From contig NZ_CP041637.1 of the NCBI RefSeq assembly GCF_007197735.1, forward strand, positions 1,798,001 to 1,862,000: a stretch of DNA of 64,000 nt. Direction: 5' to 3'. Below are positions 16,132 to 24,709 of this stretch, one piece after another. Numbering within the stretch: the stretch's first letter is position 1; each line of letters opens with the position of its first letter. The notes under the pieces are model-generated. The model saw only the letters and a list, made by a program, of their open reading frames with translations, was not told the origin of the DNA and did no database searches. The DNA is from Formosa sediminum (GTDB lineage Bacteria; Bacteroidota; Bacteroidia; Flavobacteriales; Flavobacteriaceae). The position numbers were made by a program, and so were the translations under genes.

Positions 16132-17439
16132 TTATCTATAAATAGGTACTTTTAAACCGATATATAGATCTGCAGATTTAGACGAATTAGACACTAAGTT
16201 TGAAATAATAGATCCAGACCCTAATGTTAATGGTCCTGCTCTAAATCCTAATCCAACTCCAAAATCTTCATATTCTCTTAATCCCAAAGGCATATACATA
16301 CTAAACCATTTGCTTTCAAACCGCGGTGTAACTATAAAAGTATTTAGGCTGTTTGAGGTTTCAGCATCGTCTACTTTTACTAAAGAAAAATCGGCCTGAG
16401 CACTTAGGTAAAAGCGTTTGGTAATGTTGTAATCTGCCAAGATATGGAGTGCAGTTGGAAGCTGTATTTTAACTGTTTTTATTTCTGAAGTGTATTCGTA
16501 TAAATCATCAAAATCCTCTACATCATATTGGTCAGGCTGTATCGTTGCATTTAAATCATAATTAGAAACTTCTGTATTATCGTAACTAATAGAACCGAGG
16601 TCTGTTACAGAGATTCCTAATTTTAAAGTGTAATTAGTATTTATACCGGGTAGGGTTTGAGTTTTAGTCCAAGTATAAACAAAACCTAAATCTGCTCCAA
16701 TACTAGAACCTAAATTGTTGTATGAGATATCGTCACTATCAAAATCTCCTGTAACACTATAAATTAAATTTCCGCTGGTTTCTAAAGTATTTTCAGAAGC
16801 ATTATAATAGCCTTGCATGCCATTAGTACTAGTAATTGCGGCACCAAAACCTTGTAAGTATTTTAAGGTAATTCCTCCTTTTAATAGTTGATTATTTTGG
16901 TTGTATAAAACGCGTCCATAGGTAAATCCTATTTCTGCCCAAGCATGTATTGTTCCAGTAAATTCATCATTCTCGAAACTAAAATCTTCAGAGTCGTCAA
17001 ACTCGTTTTCATAATTTTCAAAAAGGGTACCATTAATTTTATTTATATTTCCAAATCCTCTCATACGAGATATAAGCGCAATACTATGCCTGCTGTTAAT
17101 ATTTAGTGATACCGATGGTCCCACGATATCTAAATTGGTATAAAAGTTATTATTGTCTTTAGGAAATGTTTTGGTCTCATCTTCAATATTAAATGGGGAA
17201 TCGCTATCAAACAAATTTTTTAATTTAATACCGTAATAGTCACTAGCAAAAAAGCTGCTTGCCGAAAAGATATTAATATCCAGCTTCATATTAGAGTTTA
17301 CCACAGTAGCAGGATTATAAGTTACGCTCTGTACTCCTGCATAATTATCTACCGTATGTCCAATATAGTTTTGAGCCTGCAATTGGTAAAAAAAACAAAC
17401 TATAAGGGTGAAAATTAATGGAGTGGGTTGAAGTTTCAT
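16132..17439 (-). CDS. DUF5723 family outer-membrane protein
   Basis: 435 residues with a signal peptide cleaved after LQAQ (residues 1-22). The start of the mature protein, NYIGHTVDNYAGVQSVTYNPATVVNSN, is the DUF5723 signature. The rest consists of alternating hydrophobic and polar strands, with many aromatic girdle residues and a C-terminal strand ending in a charged-aromatic residue, as expected of an outer-membrane beta-barrel related to FadL-like or PorP-like proteins. Function unknown. It has no partner gene nearby. Confidence 0.82.
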   Translation of the reverse strand: MKLQPTPLIFTLIVCFFYQLQAQNYIGHTVDNYAGVQSVTYNPATVVNSNMKLDINIFSASSFFASDYYGIKLKNLFDSDSPFNIEDETKTFPKDNNNFYTNLDIVGPSVSLNINSRHSIALISRMRGFGNINKINGTLFENYENEFDDSEDFSFENDEFTGTIHAWAEIGFTYGRVLYNQNNQLLKGGITLKYLQGFGAAITSTNGMQGYYNASENTLETSGNLIYSVTGDFDSDDISYNNLGSSIGADLGFVYTWTKTQTLPGINTNYTLKLGISVTDLGSISYDNTEVSNYDLNATIQPDQYDVEDFDDLYEYTSEIKTVKIQLPTALHILADYNITKRFYLSAQADFSLVKVDDAETSNSLNTFIVTPRFESKWFSMYMPLGLREYEDFGVGLGFRAGPLTLGSGSIISNLVSNSSKSADLYIGLKVPIYR

Positions 17440-17575
17440 TTCCGTAAGGGTTTGATTTGCTACGGAAAAATAATATTTAATAGCTTAATAAAATAATTTT
17501 ATTAAGCTTAGGGATATATTTTTATAATTTCACATTACAAATGTAAAGTGATTTATACGTATATTAAACCGTATT

Positions 17576-17764
17576 TTAACCTTTAAATATAAGTTTTATA
17601 CTAATTATAAAAAGTAGAAAAGCAATAAAGCCTATAAGAACCCAAATACTACCATTGTAATATTTTTTATGCAATGCAAAATCTTTTTTATAAGTGTAAA
17701 AAATAGAAATTATAAAGACGATAAAAAATAAAGCTCCAAAGATGAGTTGACCATTTGTAAACAT
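17576..17764 (-). CDS. Small two-helix membrane protein
   Basis: 62 residues with two hydrophobic segments (residues 6-23 and 40-58) separated by a basic loop (TYKKDFALHKKYYNGS). No signal cleavage site. The reading frame, start codon (ATG, 17764) and composition look like a real small inner-membrane protein, but I do not recognise a family. Confidence 0.6.
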   Translation of the reverse strand: MFTNGQLIFGALFFIVFIISIFYTYKKDFALHKKYYNGSIWVLIGFIAFLLFIISIKLIFKG

Positions 17765-17894
17765 GGGGTAGGCTGCGAATTAATTAAAAATAAAATCTAG
17801 AATTAAAAACTGATAAGATGCATAAAAAAATCATGATTTAATTGCAAAATTATCAAGTCTGTAAATGTAATCAAAATTATAATATTTTAATAAT

Positions 17895-18281
17895 ATGAAG
17901 AGTAAAATAGAAGCTGTAAAGGCATTTCATACCGCATTTAAATTGGGGTATAGTGAATCTCCTCAAGCAGATTTAGGGCCAGAAAAAACCATGTTGCGTT
18001 ATCACTTAATGAAAGAAGAAAATGATGAGTATTTAGAAGCGGCTAAAAACAAAGATTTAGTAGAAATTGCAGATGCTTTAGGCGATATGCTTTATATCTT
18101 ATGTGGTACAATTATAGAGCATGGATTACAACATAAAATTGAAGCTGTATTTAACGAAATACAACGCAGTAATATGAGTAAATTAGATGTTAATGGAGAG
18201 CCAATATATAGGGCAGATGGCAAGGTGCTAAAAGGGCCAAATTATTTTAATCCAGATCTTGCATCGGTTTTATATAAGTAA
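17895..18281 (+). CDS. MazG-like/PRA-PH nucleoside triphosphate pyrophosphohydrolase
   Basis: 128 residues. The all-alpha NTP-PPase fold is shown by the EExxE...ExxD metal motif: LMKEENDEYLEAAKNKDLVEIADALGDMLYILCG (residues 37-70). A C-terminal extension ends in RADGKVLKGPNYFNPDL, as in the HisE-like family of stand-alone phage and bacterial enzymes that hydrolyse NTPs to NMP and pyrophosphate. Distinct from the two-domain MazG at 60 kb. Monocistronic, ending in a strong bidirectional terminator shared with ilvE. Confidence 0.85.
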   Translation: MKSKIEAVKAFHTAFKLGYSESPQADLGPEKTMLRYHLMKEENDEYLEAAKNKDLVEIADALGDMLYILCGTIIEHGLQHKIEAVFNEIQRSNMSKLDVNGEPIYRADGKVLKGPNYFNPDLASVLYK

Positions 18282-18282
18282 A

Positions 18283-18311
18283 AAAAGAGCGACTTTTAAA
18301 GTCGCTCTTTT
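18283..18311. terminator. Bidirectional intrinsic terminator between NTP-PPase gene and ilvE
   Basis: Near-perfect palindrome: AAAAGAGCGACTTT and its complement around a single T. A-tract and T-tract on each side allow termination in both directions for the two convergent genes. Confidence 0.88.
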
Positions 18312-18315
18312 AATT

Positions 18316-19371
18316 TTATATGCTTACTCTCCAACCATAAGGGTCTTCAGATTTGTTGTATTGTATATTAAGGAGTTTCTCTTTAAATATAGCAGAAAAC
18401 CTTTCTTCCTGATGAGGTATTTCAAACACTTCGCCTTTGTAAGAGAATGCAGAAATAGGACTTACAATAGCAGCCGTTCCAGAACCAAAAATTTCTTTTA
18501 AGGATCCGTCTTTACTTGCCTCAATAAGTTCGCTTACTTTTACGGGTCTTACTTCAACAGAGATTCCTGAATCTTCAGCAATTTTAAGAATACTTTTACG
18601 TGTAATTCCGTCTAAAATTCGTTCACTTGTAGGCGCGGTAATTAAGGTATCGTTTATTCTAAAAAACACATTCATGGTACCTGCTTCTTCAAGATATTGA
18701 TGCGTATCTGCATCGGTCCAAATAATTTGTTGGAAACCTTCTTTATTAGCTAAATTAGTTGGATAAAACTGTGCAGCATAATTTCCTGCCGCCTTAGCAT
18801 AACCAACCCCACCATTGGCAGATCTACTAAATTCTTCTGCAATTAATACACGTACATCTCCAGAATAATAAGATTGTGCAGGAGAACATATAATTAAAAA
18901 TTTATATTCTACAGCAGGAGATGCTGCAATTGCAGGTTCAGTTGCAATTACAAAAGGTCTTATATATAAGGAGTTTCCTAGACCTTGCTTAACCCAAGCT
19001 TCATCTAGTTGAACAAGTGCTTTTAACCCTTCCATAAAAACATCTTGAGGGAAAGCAGGAATAGCCAAGCGCTCAGCAGATTTGTTAATACGTAGCAGAT
19101 TATCTTCAGGTCTAAATAACCAGACTTTATTTTCATCGTCTTTAAATGCTTTCATGCCTTCAAAAACAGCTTGGCCGTAATGAAAAACACGAGCAGAAGG
19201 ATCTAAGGTTATGGGTGCATAAGGCGTAATTTCTGGTTGTTGCCATTCGCCGTTCTTAAAATCACATACAAACATGTGATCTGTGAAAACTTTACCAAAA
19301 GACAAATTCTCAAAATCCACGTCATGTATCTTGCTTGTTTGTGCTTTTGTAATTTCAATCGTATTTGTCAA
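18316..19371 (-). CDS. ilvE: Branched-chain amino acid aminotransferase
   Basis: 351 residues, BCAT of the large eukaryote-like subgroup. The PLP lysine is K193 in GYAKAAGNYAA; the phosphate-binding and substrate segments RVFHYGQAVFEGMKAF and EEAGTMNVFF are present, with the C-terminal GSGTAAIVSPIS. It transfers amino groups between glutamate and the 2-oxo acids of leucine, isoleucine and valine. The start is a TTG at 19371 (MTNTIEITK): there is no in-frame ATG before the conserved FGKVFTDHMF segment. It is divergent from mnmD, which also appears to start with TTG. Confidence 0.94.
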   Translation of the reverse strand: MTNTIEITKAQTSKIHDVDFENLSFGKVFTDHMFVCDFKNGEWQQPEITPYAPITLDPSARVFHYGQAVFEGMKAFKDDENKVWLFRPEDNLLRINKSAERLAIPAFPQDVFMEGLKALVQLDEAWVKQGLGNSLYIRPFVIATEPAIAASPAVEYKFLIICSPAQSYYSGDVRVLIAEEFSRSANGGVGYAKAAGNYAAQFYPTNLANKEGFQQIIWTDADTHQYLEEAGTMNVFFRINDTLITAPTSERILDGITRKSILKIAEDSGISVEVRPVKVSELIEASKDGSLKEIFGSGTAAIVSPISAFSYKGEVFEIPHQEERFSAIFKEKLLNIQYNKSEDPYGWRVSI

Positions 19372-19539
19372 AATATTACAATTTACTTAATTAAACAGTA
19401 TTTAAATATAGCCTAAAAGTAGTATAAAATTTTTAAAAAACGCTTATATTTACGTTTGGAATTAACTGATTATAAAAAATAGTAAATCCTTCATTTTCAA
19501 TTTTAAGATTCTTATTAATCTTCTACTAAAAGTATTGTT

Positions 19540-20217
19540 TTGGAACGTAAATTTATTACTACTGCCGATGGTTCTTCTACCATTTATTTACCAGATTTAG
19601 ATGAGACTTATCATTCCAGACACGGCGCAGTACAAGAGGCGTTACATGTGTTTATTACATCGGGTTTGCAATATAGTTTACAGCAACATCCTGATTGTGA
19701 AGAACGTGCTATTTTAGAAATTGGTTTTGGTACCGGCTTGAATGCGTTTTTAACGTGTTTGGAGGCAGAAAGCTTACTTTGTAAAATTAATTATTTTGGT
19801 GTAGAAGCTTACCCCATAACGACTTCAGATTTAAATCAAATTAATTATGCACAGACTATAAAAGATGGTCGTTTTGTATCTATCTTTAATGCACTTCACA
19901 CCTGTAGTTGGGACGTTAAACAAGCTATAACGTCTTCCTTTTTTTTAACCAAACAGCAAAAATCCTTTAAAGATATTGAAGATGTAGGGAAATATGATAT
20001 TATATATTTTGACGCTTTTGGCCCGAGAAAACAACCTGAATTGTGGGGAGAGTCTATTTTTAGTATCATGTATAACGCATTAAAATCAGGAGGTGTTTTA
20101 GTTACATATTGTGCGCAAGGTAATGCAAGACGAGCTATGCAAGCCGTAGGTTTTAATGTAGCGCGTATTCCTGGCCCGCCTGGAAAAAGAGAAATGTTAA
20201 GAGCAATTAAAATATAA
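19540..20217 (+). CDS. mnmD: tRNA 5-methylaminomethyl-2-thiouridine methyltransferase MnmD
   Basis: 225 residues; a stand-alone MnmD-type (Methyltransf_30) SAM methyltransferase that completes mnm5(s2)U at tRNA position 34, separate from the MnmC2 oxidase to which it is fused in enterobacteria. Motifs: ITTADGSSTIYLPDLDETYHSRHGA at the start, the SAM loop LEIGFGTGLNAFL near residue 62, YDIIYFDAFGPRKQPELW near residue 155, and the C-terminal PGPPGKREMLRA. The start is TTG at 19540, since no in-frame ATG precedes the conserved N-terminus. Four bases separate it from the pentapeptide gene. Confidence 0.92.
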   Translation: MERKFITTADGSSTIYLPDLDETYHSRHGAVQEALHVFITSGLQYSLQQHPDCEERAILEIGFGTGLNAFLTCLEAESLLCKINYFGVEAYPITTSDLNQINYAQTIKDGRFVSIFNALHTCSWDVKQAITSSFFLTKQQKSFKDIEDVGKYDIIYFDAFGPRKQPELWGESIFSIMYNALKSGGVLVTYCAQGNARRAMQAVGFNVARIPGPPGKREMLRAIKI

Positions 20218-20221
20218 GAGT

Positions 20222-20791
20222 ATGACAACCTATGTTGAAGATTTATTGTTTAAAAATCAAGACTATTCTAAAAATACGTTAGCAATCGGTGATTATGATG
20301 GATGTACGTTTACGCAATGTAATTTCTCTAATTGCGATCTTTTTAGATATGTTTTTACAGATTGTGAATTTGTAGAATGTAATTTAAGTAATGTCTCTGT
20401 TAGAAAAGCATCCTTTAATGATGTTTCCTTTAAGGCATGTAAAATGATAGGCTTAAATTTTTCTCAACTTAGTGCTTTTTTAATGCGTATGAATTTTAAA
20501 AAATGTAACCTCCAAATGTCACGATTTGATACTTTAAAATTAAAACAAACCTCATTTATAGATTGTGAATTGCAACAAGCGAGTTTTGTAGATTGTGATT
20601 TAAAGTATTCCGATTTTGAAGATAGTAATTTAGAAGGTGCTGTGTTTACGAATTCGAATTTAGAAGGTGCTAATTTTTTTAATGCTTATAATTTTAATAT
20701 CGATCCCGTACGTAATAAAATGAAAGGTGCTAAGTTTTCTAGTGATAATCTAGAAGGGTTATTGCGTAATTTTCAGCTGAAAATCAGTTAA
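20222..20791 (+). CDS. Pentapeptide repeat protein
   Basis: 189 residues of tandem A(D/N)LxX-type pentapeptides, e.g. CNFSNCDLFRYVFTDCEF and SDFEDSNLEGAVFTNSNLEGANF, forming a right-handed quadrilateral beta-helix. Cys and Phe occupy many repeat positions. Related proteins include McbG/Qnr gyrase-protecting proteins, but most are of unknown role and this one lacks evidence for gyrase binding. It begins 4 bases after the mnmD stop, so the two are probably co-transcribed. Confidence 0.85.
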   Translation: MTTYVEDLLFKNQDYSKNTLAIGDYDGCTFTQCNFSNCDLFRYVFTDCEFVECNLSNVSVRKASFNDVSFKACKMIGLNFSQLSAFLMRMNFKKCNLQMSRFDTLKLKQTSFIDCELQQASFVDCDLKYSDFEDSNLEGAVFTNSNLEGANFFNAYNFNIDPVRNKMKGAKFSSDNLEGLLRNFQLKIS

Positions 20792-20887
20792 ATATGTAGA
20801 GGTTAATTTTGGGTTTTAGTGTTAAACCTTACTTAATGTAACTTGTAGGAATATATGTATTTGTATTTTTGTATAAAATAATAAGAG

Positions 20888-21796
20888 ATGGGTGTTTTAA
20901 TTACTGGAGCTACTGGACTTTTGGGTACTAAAATCGTGGAACTTTGTCTCCAGAAGGATGTTAGTGTTAAATATTTAACCACTCGAAAAGAAAAAATTGT
21001 TACTAAAAAAAACTACCAAGGCTATTATTGGAATCCTAAAACTAAGGAAATAGATACAGCGTGTTTTGAAGATGTAAATGTTATTATTCATCTTGCAGGT
21101 TCAACGGTGTCTAAACGGTGGACAGCTTCAAACAAAAAAAATATAATAGATAGTCGTGTGTTATCGGCTCGTTTATTACACCACGGTTTAAAATCATTGC
21201 CAACTCATAATGTGGCACAAATTATTTCTGCTAGTGGTATAAGTATTTATCCAGATTCTTTAACAAAATACTATAATGAAAAAGATACTCAAGTAGATCC
21301 CTCTTTTTTAGGGGATGTCGTGAAAGCTTGGGAAGCTGAAGTCGATACTTTTTTTGGTCTTAATGTTAAAGTTGCTAAAGTCCGAATAGGATTAGTACTT
21401 TCAACAGAAGGTGGTGTTTTACCTGAATTTAAGAAACCTATAGATCTTGGTTTAGGTGCTGTGTTTGGATCTGGAGAACAGTGGCAATCTTGGATTCATA
21501 TAGACGATGTTGCTCGTGTGTTTGTGTTTCTATTAAAATATTGTGGAGAAGGTATTTATAATGCGGTGGCTCCAAATCCAGTGACACAAACAGAGTTAAT
21601 GAAATCTATAGCTAAAACTTTAGATAAGCCTATGTTTTTGCCTGGTATTCCTAAGTTTGCCGTAAAATTGGTCTTGGGCGAAATGCATGAATTAATGTAT
21701 GCTAGCCAACGGGTTAGTAGTAAAAAATTAGAAGCTCAAGGTTTTGAATTTAATTACCCCAATTTGCAGCCAGCTTTATCAGCATTATTAATGTAA
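20888..21796 (+). CDS. TIGR01777 family NAD(P)-binding epimerase-like protein
   Basis: 302 residues, the standard length of TIGR01777 (YfcH/SDR39U1-type) extended short-chain dehydrogenases. N-terminal ITGATGLLGTKI cofactor loop at residues 5-16, NVIIHLAGSTVSKRWT near residue 65, ISASGISIYP near residue 117, and WQSWIHIDDVARVFVF near residue 198. A C-terminal DUF1731 segment ends the protein. The active-site Tyr/Lys pair of classical SDRs is not obvious, as usual in this family; substrate unknown. Confidence 0.88.
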   Translation: MGVLITGATGLLGTKIVELCLQKDVSVKYLTTRKEKIVTKKNYQGYYWNPKTKEIDTACFEDVNVIIHLAGSTVSKRWTASNKKNIIDSRVLSARLLHHGLKSLPTHNVAQIISASGISIYPDSLTKYYNEKDTQVDPSFLGDVVKAWEAEVDTFFGLNVKVAKVRIGLVLSTEGGVLPEFKKPIDLGLGAVFGSGEQWQSWIHIDDVARVFVFLLKYCGEGIYNAVAPNPVTQTELMKSIAKTLDKPMFLPGIPKFAVKLVLGEMHELMYASQRVSSKKLEAQGFEFNYPNLQPALSALLM

Positions 21797-21823
21797 AAAG
21801 GCTACCTTTTACAGATAGCCTTT
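21797..21823 (-). terminator. Intrinsic terminator for the YceI gene
   Basis: Stem AAAGGCTA / TAGCCTTT (21797-21804, 21816-21823) with an 11-base loop, followed on the minus strand by Ts. It lies between the convergent ends of the epimerase and YceI genes; the long A tract on the other side makes it less suited to plus-strand termination. Confidence 0.7.
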
Positions 21824-21854
21824 AAAAAAATAATGCGTTGTAATTTTTAGATGC

Positions 21855-22523
21855 TTATTTTGTAGCTTTTACCTTTACAGTTAAAATTATATCATCATTA
21901 ATAAATTTATCGCCAAGGTTATCAAATACAGATTTAGAACCAAAGTTTACACCCCATTCTGTTCTGTTAATAGCAAATGTCTCACTAACCAAGCTTAGCG
22001 TATCATCTTGGGTAGTTACAGTTACTGGGAATGATACATTTTTCTTTATCCCTTTTAAGGTTAAATTTCCAGAAAGTATAGTTTTGCTAGCTTCATTTGT
22101 AGTTATACCTGTAATTTCAAAAGCAGCAGTAGGAAATTCATTGATGTTAAAAAAGTCACCTTCTTTTCCTTCAACCGTCCCTTTTAGGTGAGCTTCTAAA
22201 TTTTCTTTTTTATCGCCTTCAACATCTAAAGCAGTAATAGTACTCATATCTATAGTAAACATTCCGCTTTCAATTGTATTTCCTTCAGCAGTAAGTTCCC
22301 CAGAGGCAATACTAATCGTTCCAAAATGTTCCCCAGTTGGTTTAGCACCTTTCCACTCAATAGTAGAATTTTCGGTGTCTACTTTATACATGTCTGCAGT
22401 AGGTACAGTTTCTGCAACAGGTTCTGCAGCTGTCGCTTCAGCTTCTTTAGATTTGTCTTTACAAGATGTAACGGCGCTACCTATAGATAACGCAACGAAT
22501 AATGTTAAAATTCTATTTTTCAT
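21855..22523 (-). CDS. YceI family lipoprotein
   Basis: 222 residues from the ATG at 22523 (MKNRILTLFVALSIGSAVTSC), which gives a clear lipoprotein signal; the longer frame to 22574 is implausible. After an Ala/Glu linker comes the YceI lipocalin-like fold: YKVDTENSTIEWKG, FTIDMSTI, HLKG, FPTAAFEITGI, GNLTLKGIKKNVSFPVTV and FAINRTEWGVNFG. YceI proteins bind long isoprenoid or fatty-acid-like ligands such as polyprenyl phosphate or quinone. Divergent from grpE. Confidence 0.9.
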   Translation of the reverse strand: MKNRILTLFVALSIGSAVTSCKDKSKEAEATAAEPVAETVPTADMYKVDTENSTIEWKGAKPTGEHFGTISIASGELTAEGNTIESGMFTIDMSTITALDVEGDKKENLEAHLKGTVEGKEGDFFNINEFPTAAFEITGITTNEASKTILSGNLTLKGIKKNVSFPVTVTTQDDTLSLVSETFAINRTEWGVNFGSKSVFDNLGDKFINDDIILTVKVKATK

Positions 22524-22606
22524 GTTATTTGTTCTTTTATGTTTGAATTCAAAAATAATTAAAATTATAGGCATAAAGACTAAAACCTGACTTTTATTTG
22601 TGACAT

Positions 22607-22639
22607 TTTGACAATTTTTTAAAGATGGCAGTACTTTTG
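22607..22639 (+). promoter_or_regulatory. Predicted grpE promoter (TTTG-N21-TACTTTTG)
   Basis: -33 element TTTG at 22607-22610 and -7 element TACTTTTG at 22632-22639, 21 bases apart, matching the Bacteroidota primary sigma-factor consensus TTTG/TAnnTTTG. Transcription would start about 30 bases before the grpE ATG at 22676. Confidence 0.6.
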
Positions 22640-22675
22640 CCTTTTATGGTTAGTGTTTATTATAAATTAGAAGAC

Positions 22676-23236
22676 ATGAGTAAAGAAGAGCTTAAAAAAG
22701 ACGTTGAAGTCGAAAATATAGAAGAACAAGTAGAACAGCAAGTAGAAGAACAATCTGAAGAGCAAGCTGCTGAAAGTCAAGAGGTATCTGTAGAGGAGGA
22801 ATTGCAAACTAAATTAAAAGAAGAAAAAGATAAGTTTTTAAGATTATTTGCTGAGTTTGAAAATTATAAAAAAAGAACTTCAAAAGAACGTATCGAATTA
22901 TTTAAAACTGCCAACCAAGATGTCATGGTTGCAATGTTGCCAATTTTAGATGATTTTGATCGTGCTTATAGTGAAATCTCTAAAACTAAAGAAAAAAATC
23001 TTTTAAAAGGTGTAGAGTTAATTAGTAATAAACTTAAAAATGTATTACAATCTAAAGGTTTAGAATTGGTTGAGGTTGCTGCTGGCGATACATTTAATGC
23101 AGACCATCATGAAGCCATTACTCAAATCCCTTCTCCAACACCAGATATGAAAGGAAAAATTATAGACGTTATAGAAAAAGGATACAAACTAGGAGAAAAA
23201 GTAATCCGGTTTCCTAAAGTTGTAATCGGACAATAA
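22676..23236 (+). CDS. grpE: Nucleotide exchange factor GrpE
   Basis: 186 residues from the ATG at 22676 (MSKEELKKDVEVEN); the frame runs upstream to 22625 but that part would overlap the promoter. It has an acidic, glutamate/glutamine-rich N-terminal coiled coil, then the conserved FLRLFAEFENYKKRTSKER and the C-terminal beta-wing GDTFNADHHEAITQIPSP...GKIIDVIEKGYKLGEKVIRFPKVVIG. It releases ADP from DnaK. The dnaJ gene follows 57 bases downstream; dnaK is not in the window. Confidence 0.95.
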   Translation: MSKEELKKDVEVENIEEQVEQQVEEQSEEQAAESQEVSVEEELQTKLKEEKDKFLRLFAEFENYKKRTSKERIELFKTANQDVMVAMLPILDDFDRAYSEISKTKEKNLLKGVELISNKLKNVLQSKGLELVEVAAGDTFNADHHEAITQIPSPTPDMKGKIIDVIEKGYKLGEKVIRFPKVVIGQ

Positions 23237-23293
23237 CTTTAAGTAGTATCATATAATAGTGTAAAAATATTAACGGTCGAAAGTGACACACCC

Positions 23294-24412
23294 ATGAAGA
23301 GAGATTATTACGAAATTTTAGGAGTTGATAAAAATGCCACTGCTGCTGAAATAAAAAAAGCATACAGAAAAAAGGCAATTGAATTCCACCCAGATAAAAA
23401 TCCAGATAACAAAGAAGCTGAAACTAAATTTAAAGAAGCTGCAGAAGCTTACGAAATTTTAAGCGACCAAGATAAAAAAGCACGTTATGACCAATTTGGT
23501 CATCAAGCCTTTGAAGGCGGTGGTGGTTACGGTGGCGGACATATGAATATGGACGACATTTTTAGCCAGTTTGGTGATATCTTTGGTGGTGGCGGTTTTG
23601 GCGGCGGATTTTCAGGATTTGGCGGTGGCGGTGGCCAGCGCAGAGTGAAAGGAAGTAACCTTAGAATTCGTGTAAAATTAACCCTAGAAGAGATTGCTAA
23701 CGGTGTAGAGAAAAAGGTAAAAGTTAGACGTAAAGTTCAGGCTCAAGGTACAACCTATAAAACATGTACTACATGTCAAGGAACTGGGCAAGTAACACGT
23801 ATAGCTAACACTATTTTAGGACGAATGCAAACAGCATCACCATGTACTTCTTGTGGCGGATCTGGACAAATTATTGATAAAAAACCTAACGATGCAGATG
23901 CTCAAGGTTTAGTAATTAAAGAAGAAACGGTATCTATTAAAATTCCTGCTGGAGTTGTAGATGGTATGCAACTTAAAGTTACAGGAAAAGGTAATGAAGC
24001 TCCTGGAGCTACAGGTATATCTGGAGATTTATTAGTTGCTATTGAAGAAGAAACACATAGCAGTTTACAACGTGAAGGCGATAATCTTCATTTTGATTTA
24101 TATGTAAGTGTCCCAGATGCTGTATTAGGTACCTCTAAAGAAATTGAAACTGTAACCGGTAAGGTACGTATTAAAATAGAAGCTGGTACACAATCAGGTA
24201 AAATATTACGTTTACGTGGTAAAGGAATTCCTAATATAAACGGATATGCTAAAGGTGATTTACTCGTACATGTAAATGTATGGACGCCTAAAACGTTAAA
24301 TAAGCAACAAAAAGAGTTTTTTGAATCTATGAGAGAAGACGATCATTTTTCGCCAAAACCAGAAAGTTCAGACAAGTCATTTTTTGAGAAAGTTAAAGAT
24401 ATGTTTTCTTAA
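23294..24412 (+). CDS. dnaJ: Chaperone DnaJ with a reduced zinc-finger region
   Basis: 372 residues. J domain at 1-70 with HPD at 32-34, a Gly/Phe-rich linker (residues 75-117), then C-terminal domains I and II ([59 protein letters not shown]). The zinc region has only two CxxCxGxG motifs (CTTCQGTG near 158 and CTSCGGSG near 186) where classical DnaJ has four, so at most one zinc site remains. It partners DnaK with the upstream GrpE. Terminator just downstream. Confidence 0.95.
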   Translation: MKRDYYEILGVDKNATAAEIKKAYRKKAIEFHPDKNPDNKEAETKFKEAAEAYEILSDQDKKARYDQFGHQAFEGGGGYGGGHMNMDDIFSQFGDIFGGGGFGGGFSGFGGGGGQRRVKGSNLRIRVKLTLEEIANGVEKKVKVRRKVQAQGTTYKTCTTCQGTGQVTRIANTILGRMQTASPCTSCGGSGQIIDKKPNDADAQGLVIKEETVSIKIPAGVVDGMQLKVTGKGNEAPGATGISGDLLVAIEEETHSSLQREGDNLHFDLYVSVPDAVLGTSKEIETVTGKVRIKIEAGTQSGKILRLRGKGIPNINGYAKGDLLVHVNVWTPKTLNKQQKEFFESMREDDHFSPKPESSDKSFFEKVKDMFS

Positions 24413-24436
24413 AAGACAATCTATAAATTTATTTGT

Positions 24437-24472
24437 AAACATCCACTTTATTAAAGTGGATGTTTTTATTTT
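24437..24472 (+). terminator. Intrinsic terminator of grpE-dnaJ
   Basis: Perfect 14-base arms AAACATCCACTTTA / TAAAGTGGATGTTT (24437-24450, 24452-24465) around one T, followed by a T tract to about 24472. Confidence 0.88.
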
Positions 24473-24526
24473 AGGATTATCGTAAAATTTATCTAAAAAA
24501 AATACGTAATTATCAATATAAAGTTT

Positions 24527-24615
24527 TATATTTGAGACATTACTAATTGAACTTAGTAAGTTTTTCTTTTTCATAGCAATTTTTTCCCATCCTTGATGTT
24601 TTAAGGGTGGGTTTT
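24527..24615 (+). ncRNA. Candidate small RNA gene between dnaJ and ABC transporter
   Basis: TATATTTG at 24527-24534 fits the -7 promoter element. About seven bases later begins TTACTAA-TTGAAC-TTAGTAA (24540-24559), a perfect 7-bp hairpin, then a pyrimidine tract GTTTTTCTTTTTC, then a terminator-like hairpin CCCATCCTT / AAGGGTGGG (24586-24594, 24603-24611, one G-U pair) followed by TTTTG. No clear -33 element. It lies after the dnaJ terminator, so it would be a separate transcript of about 75 bases, unless it is the leader of the ABC operon starting at 24710. Confidence 0.35.
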
Positions 24616-24709
24616 GTGATTTTAGGAATTACTTGTTTTTAGTATAGTATTATGGAGCATCTTGTCTTACATTTAATATATTTACAGCCTGAAATAACTA
24701 AAATCAAGA

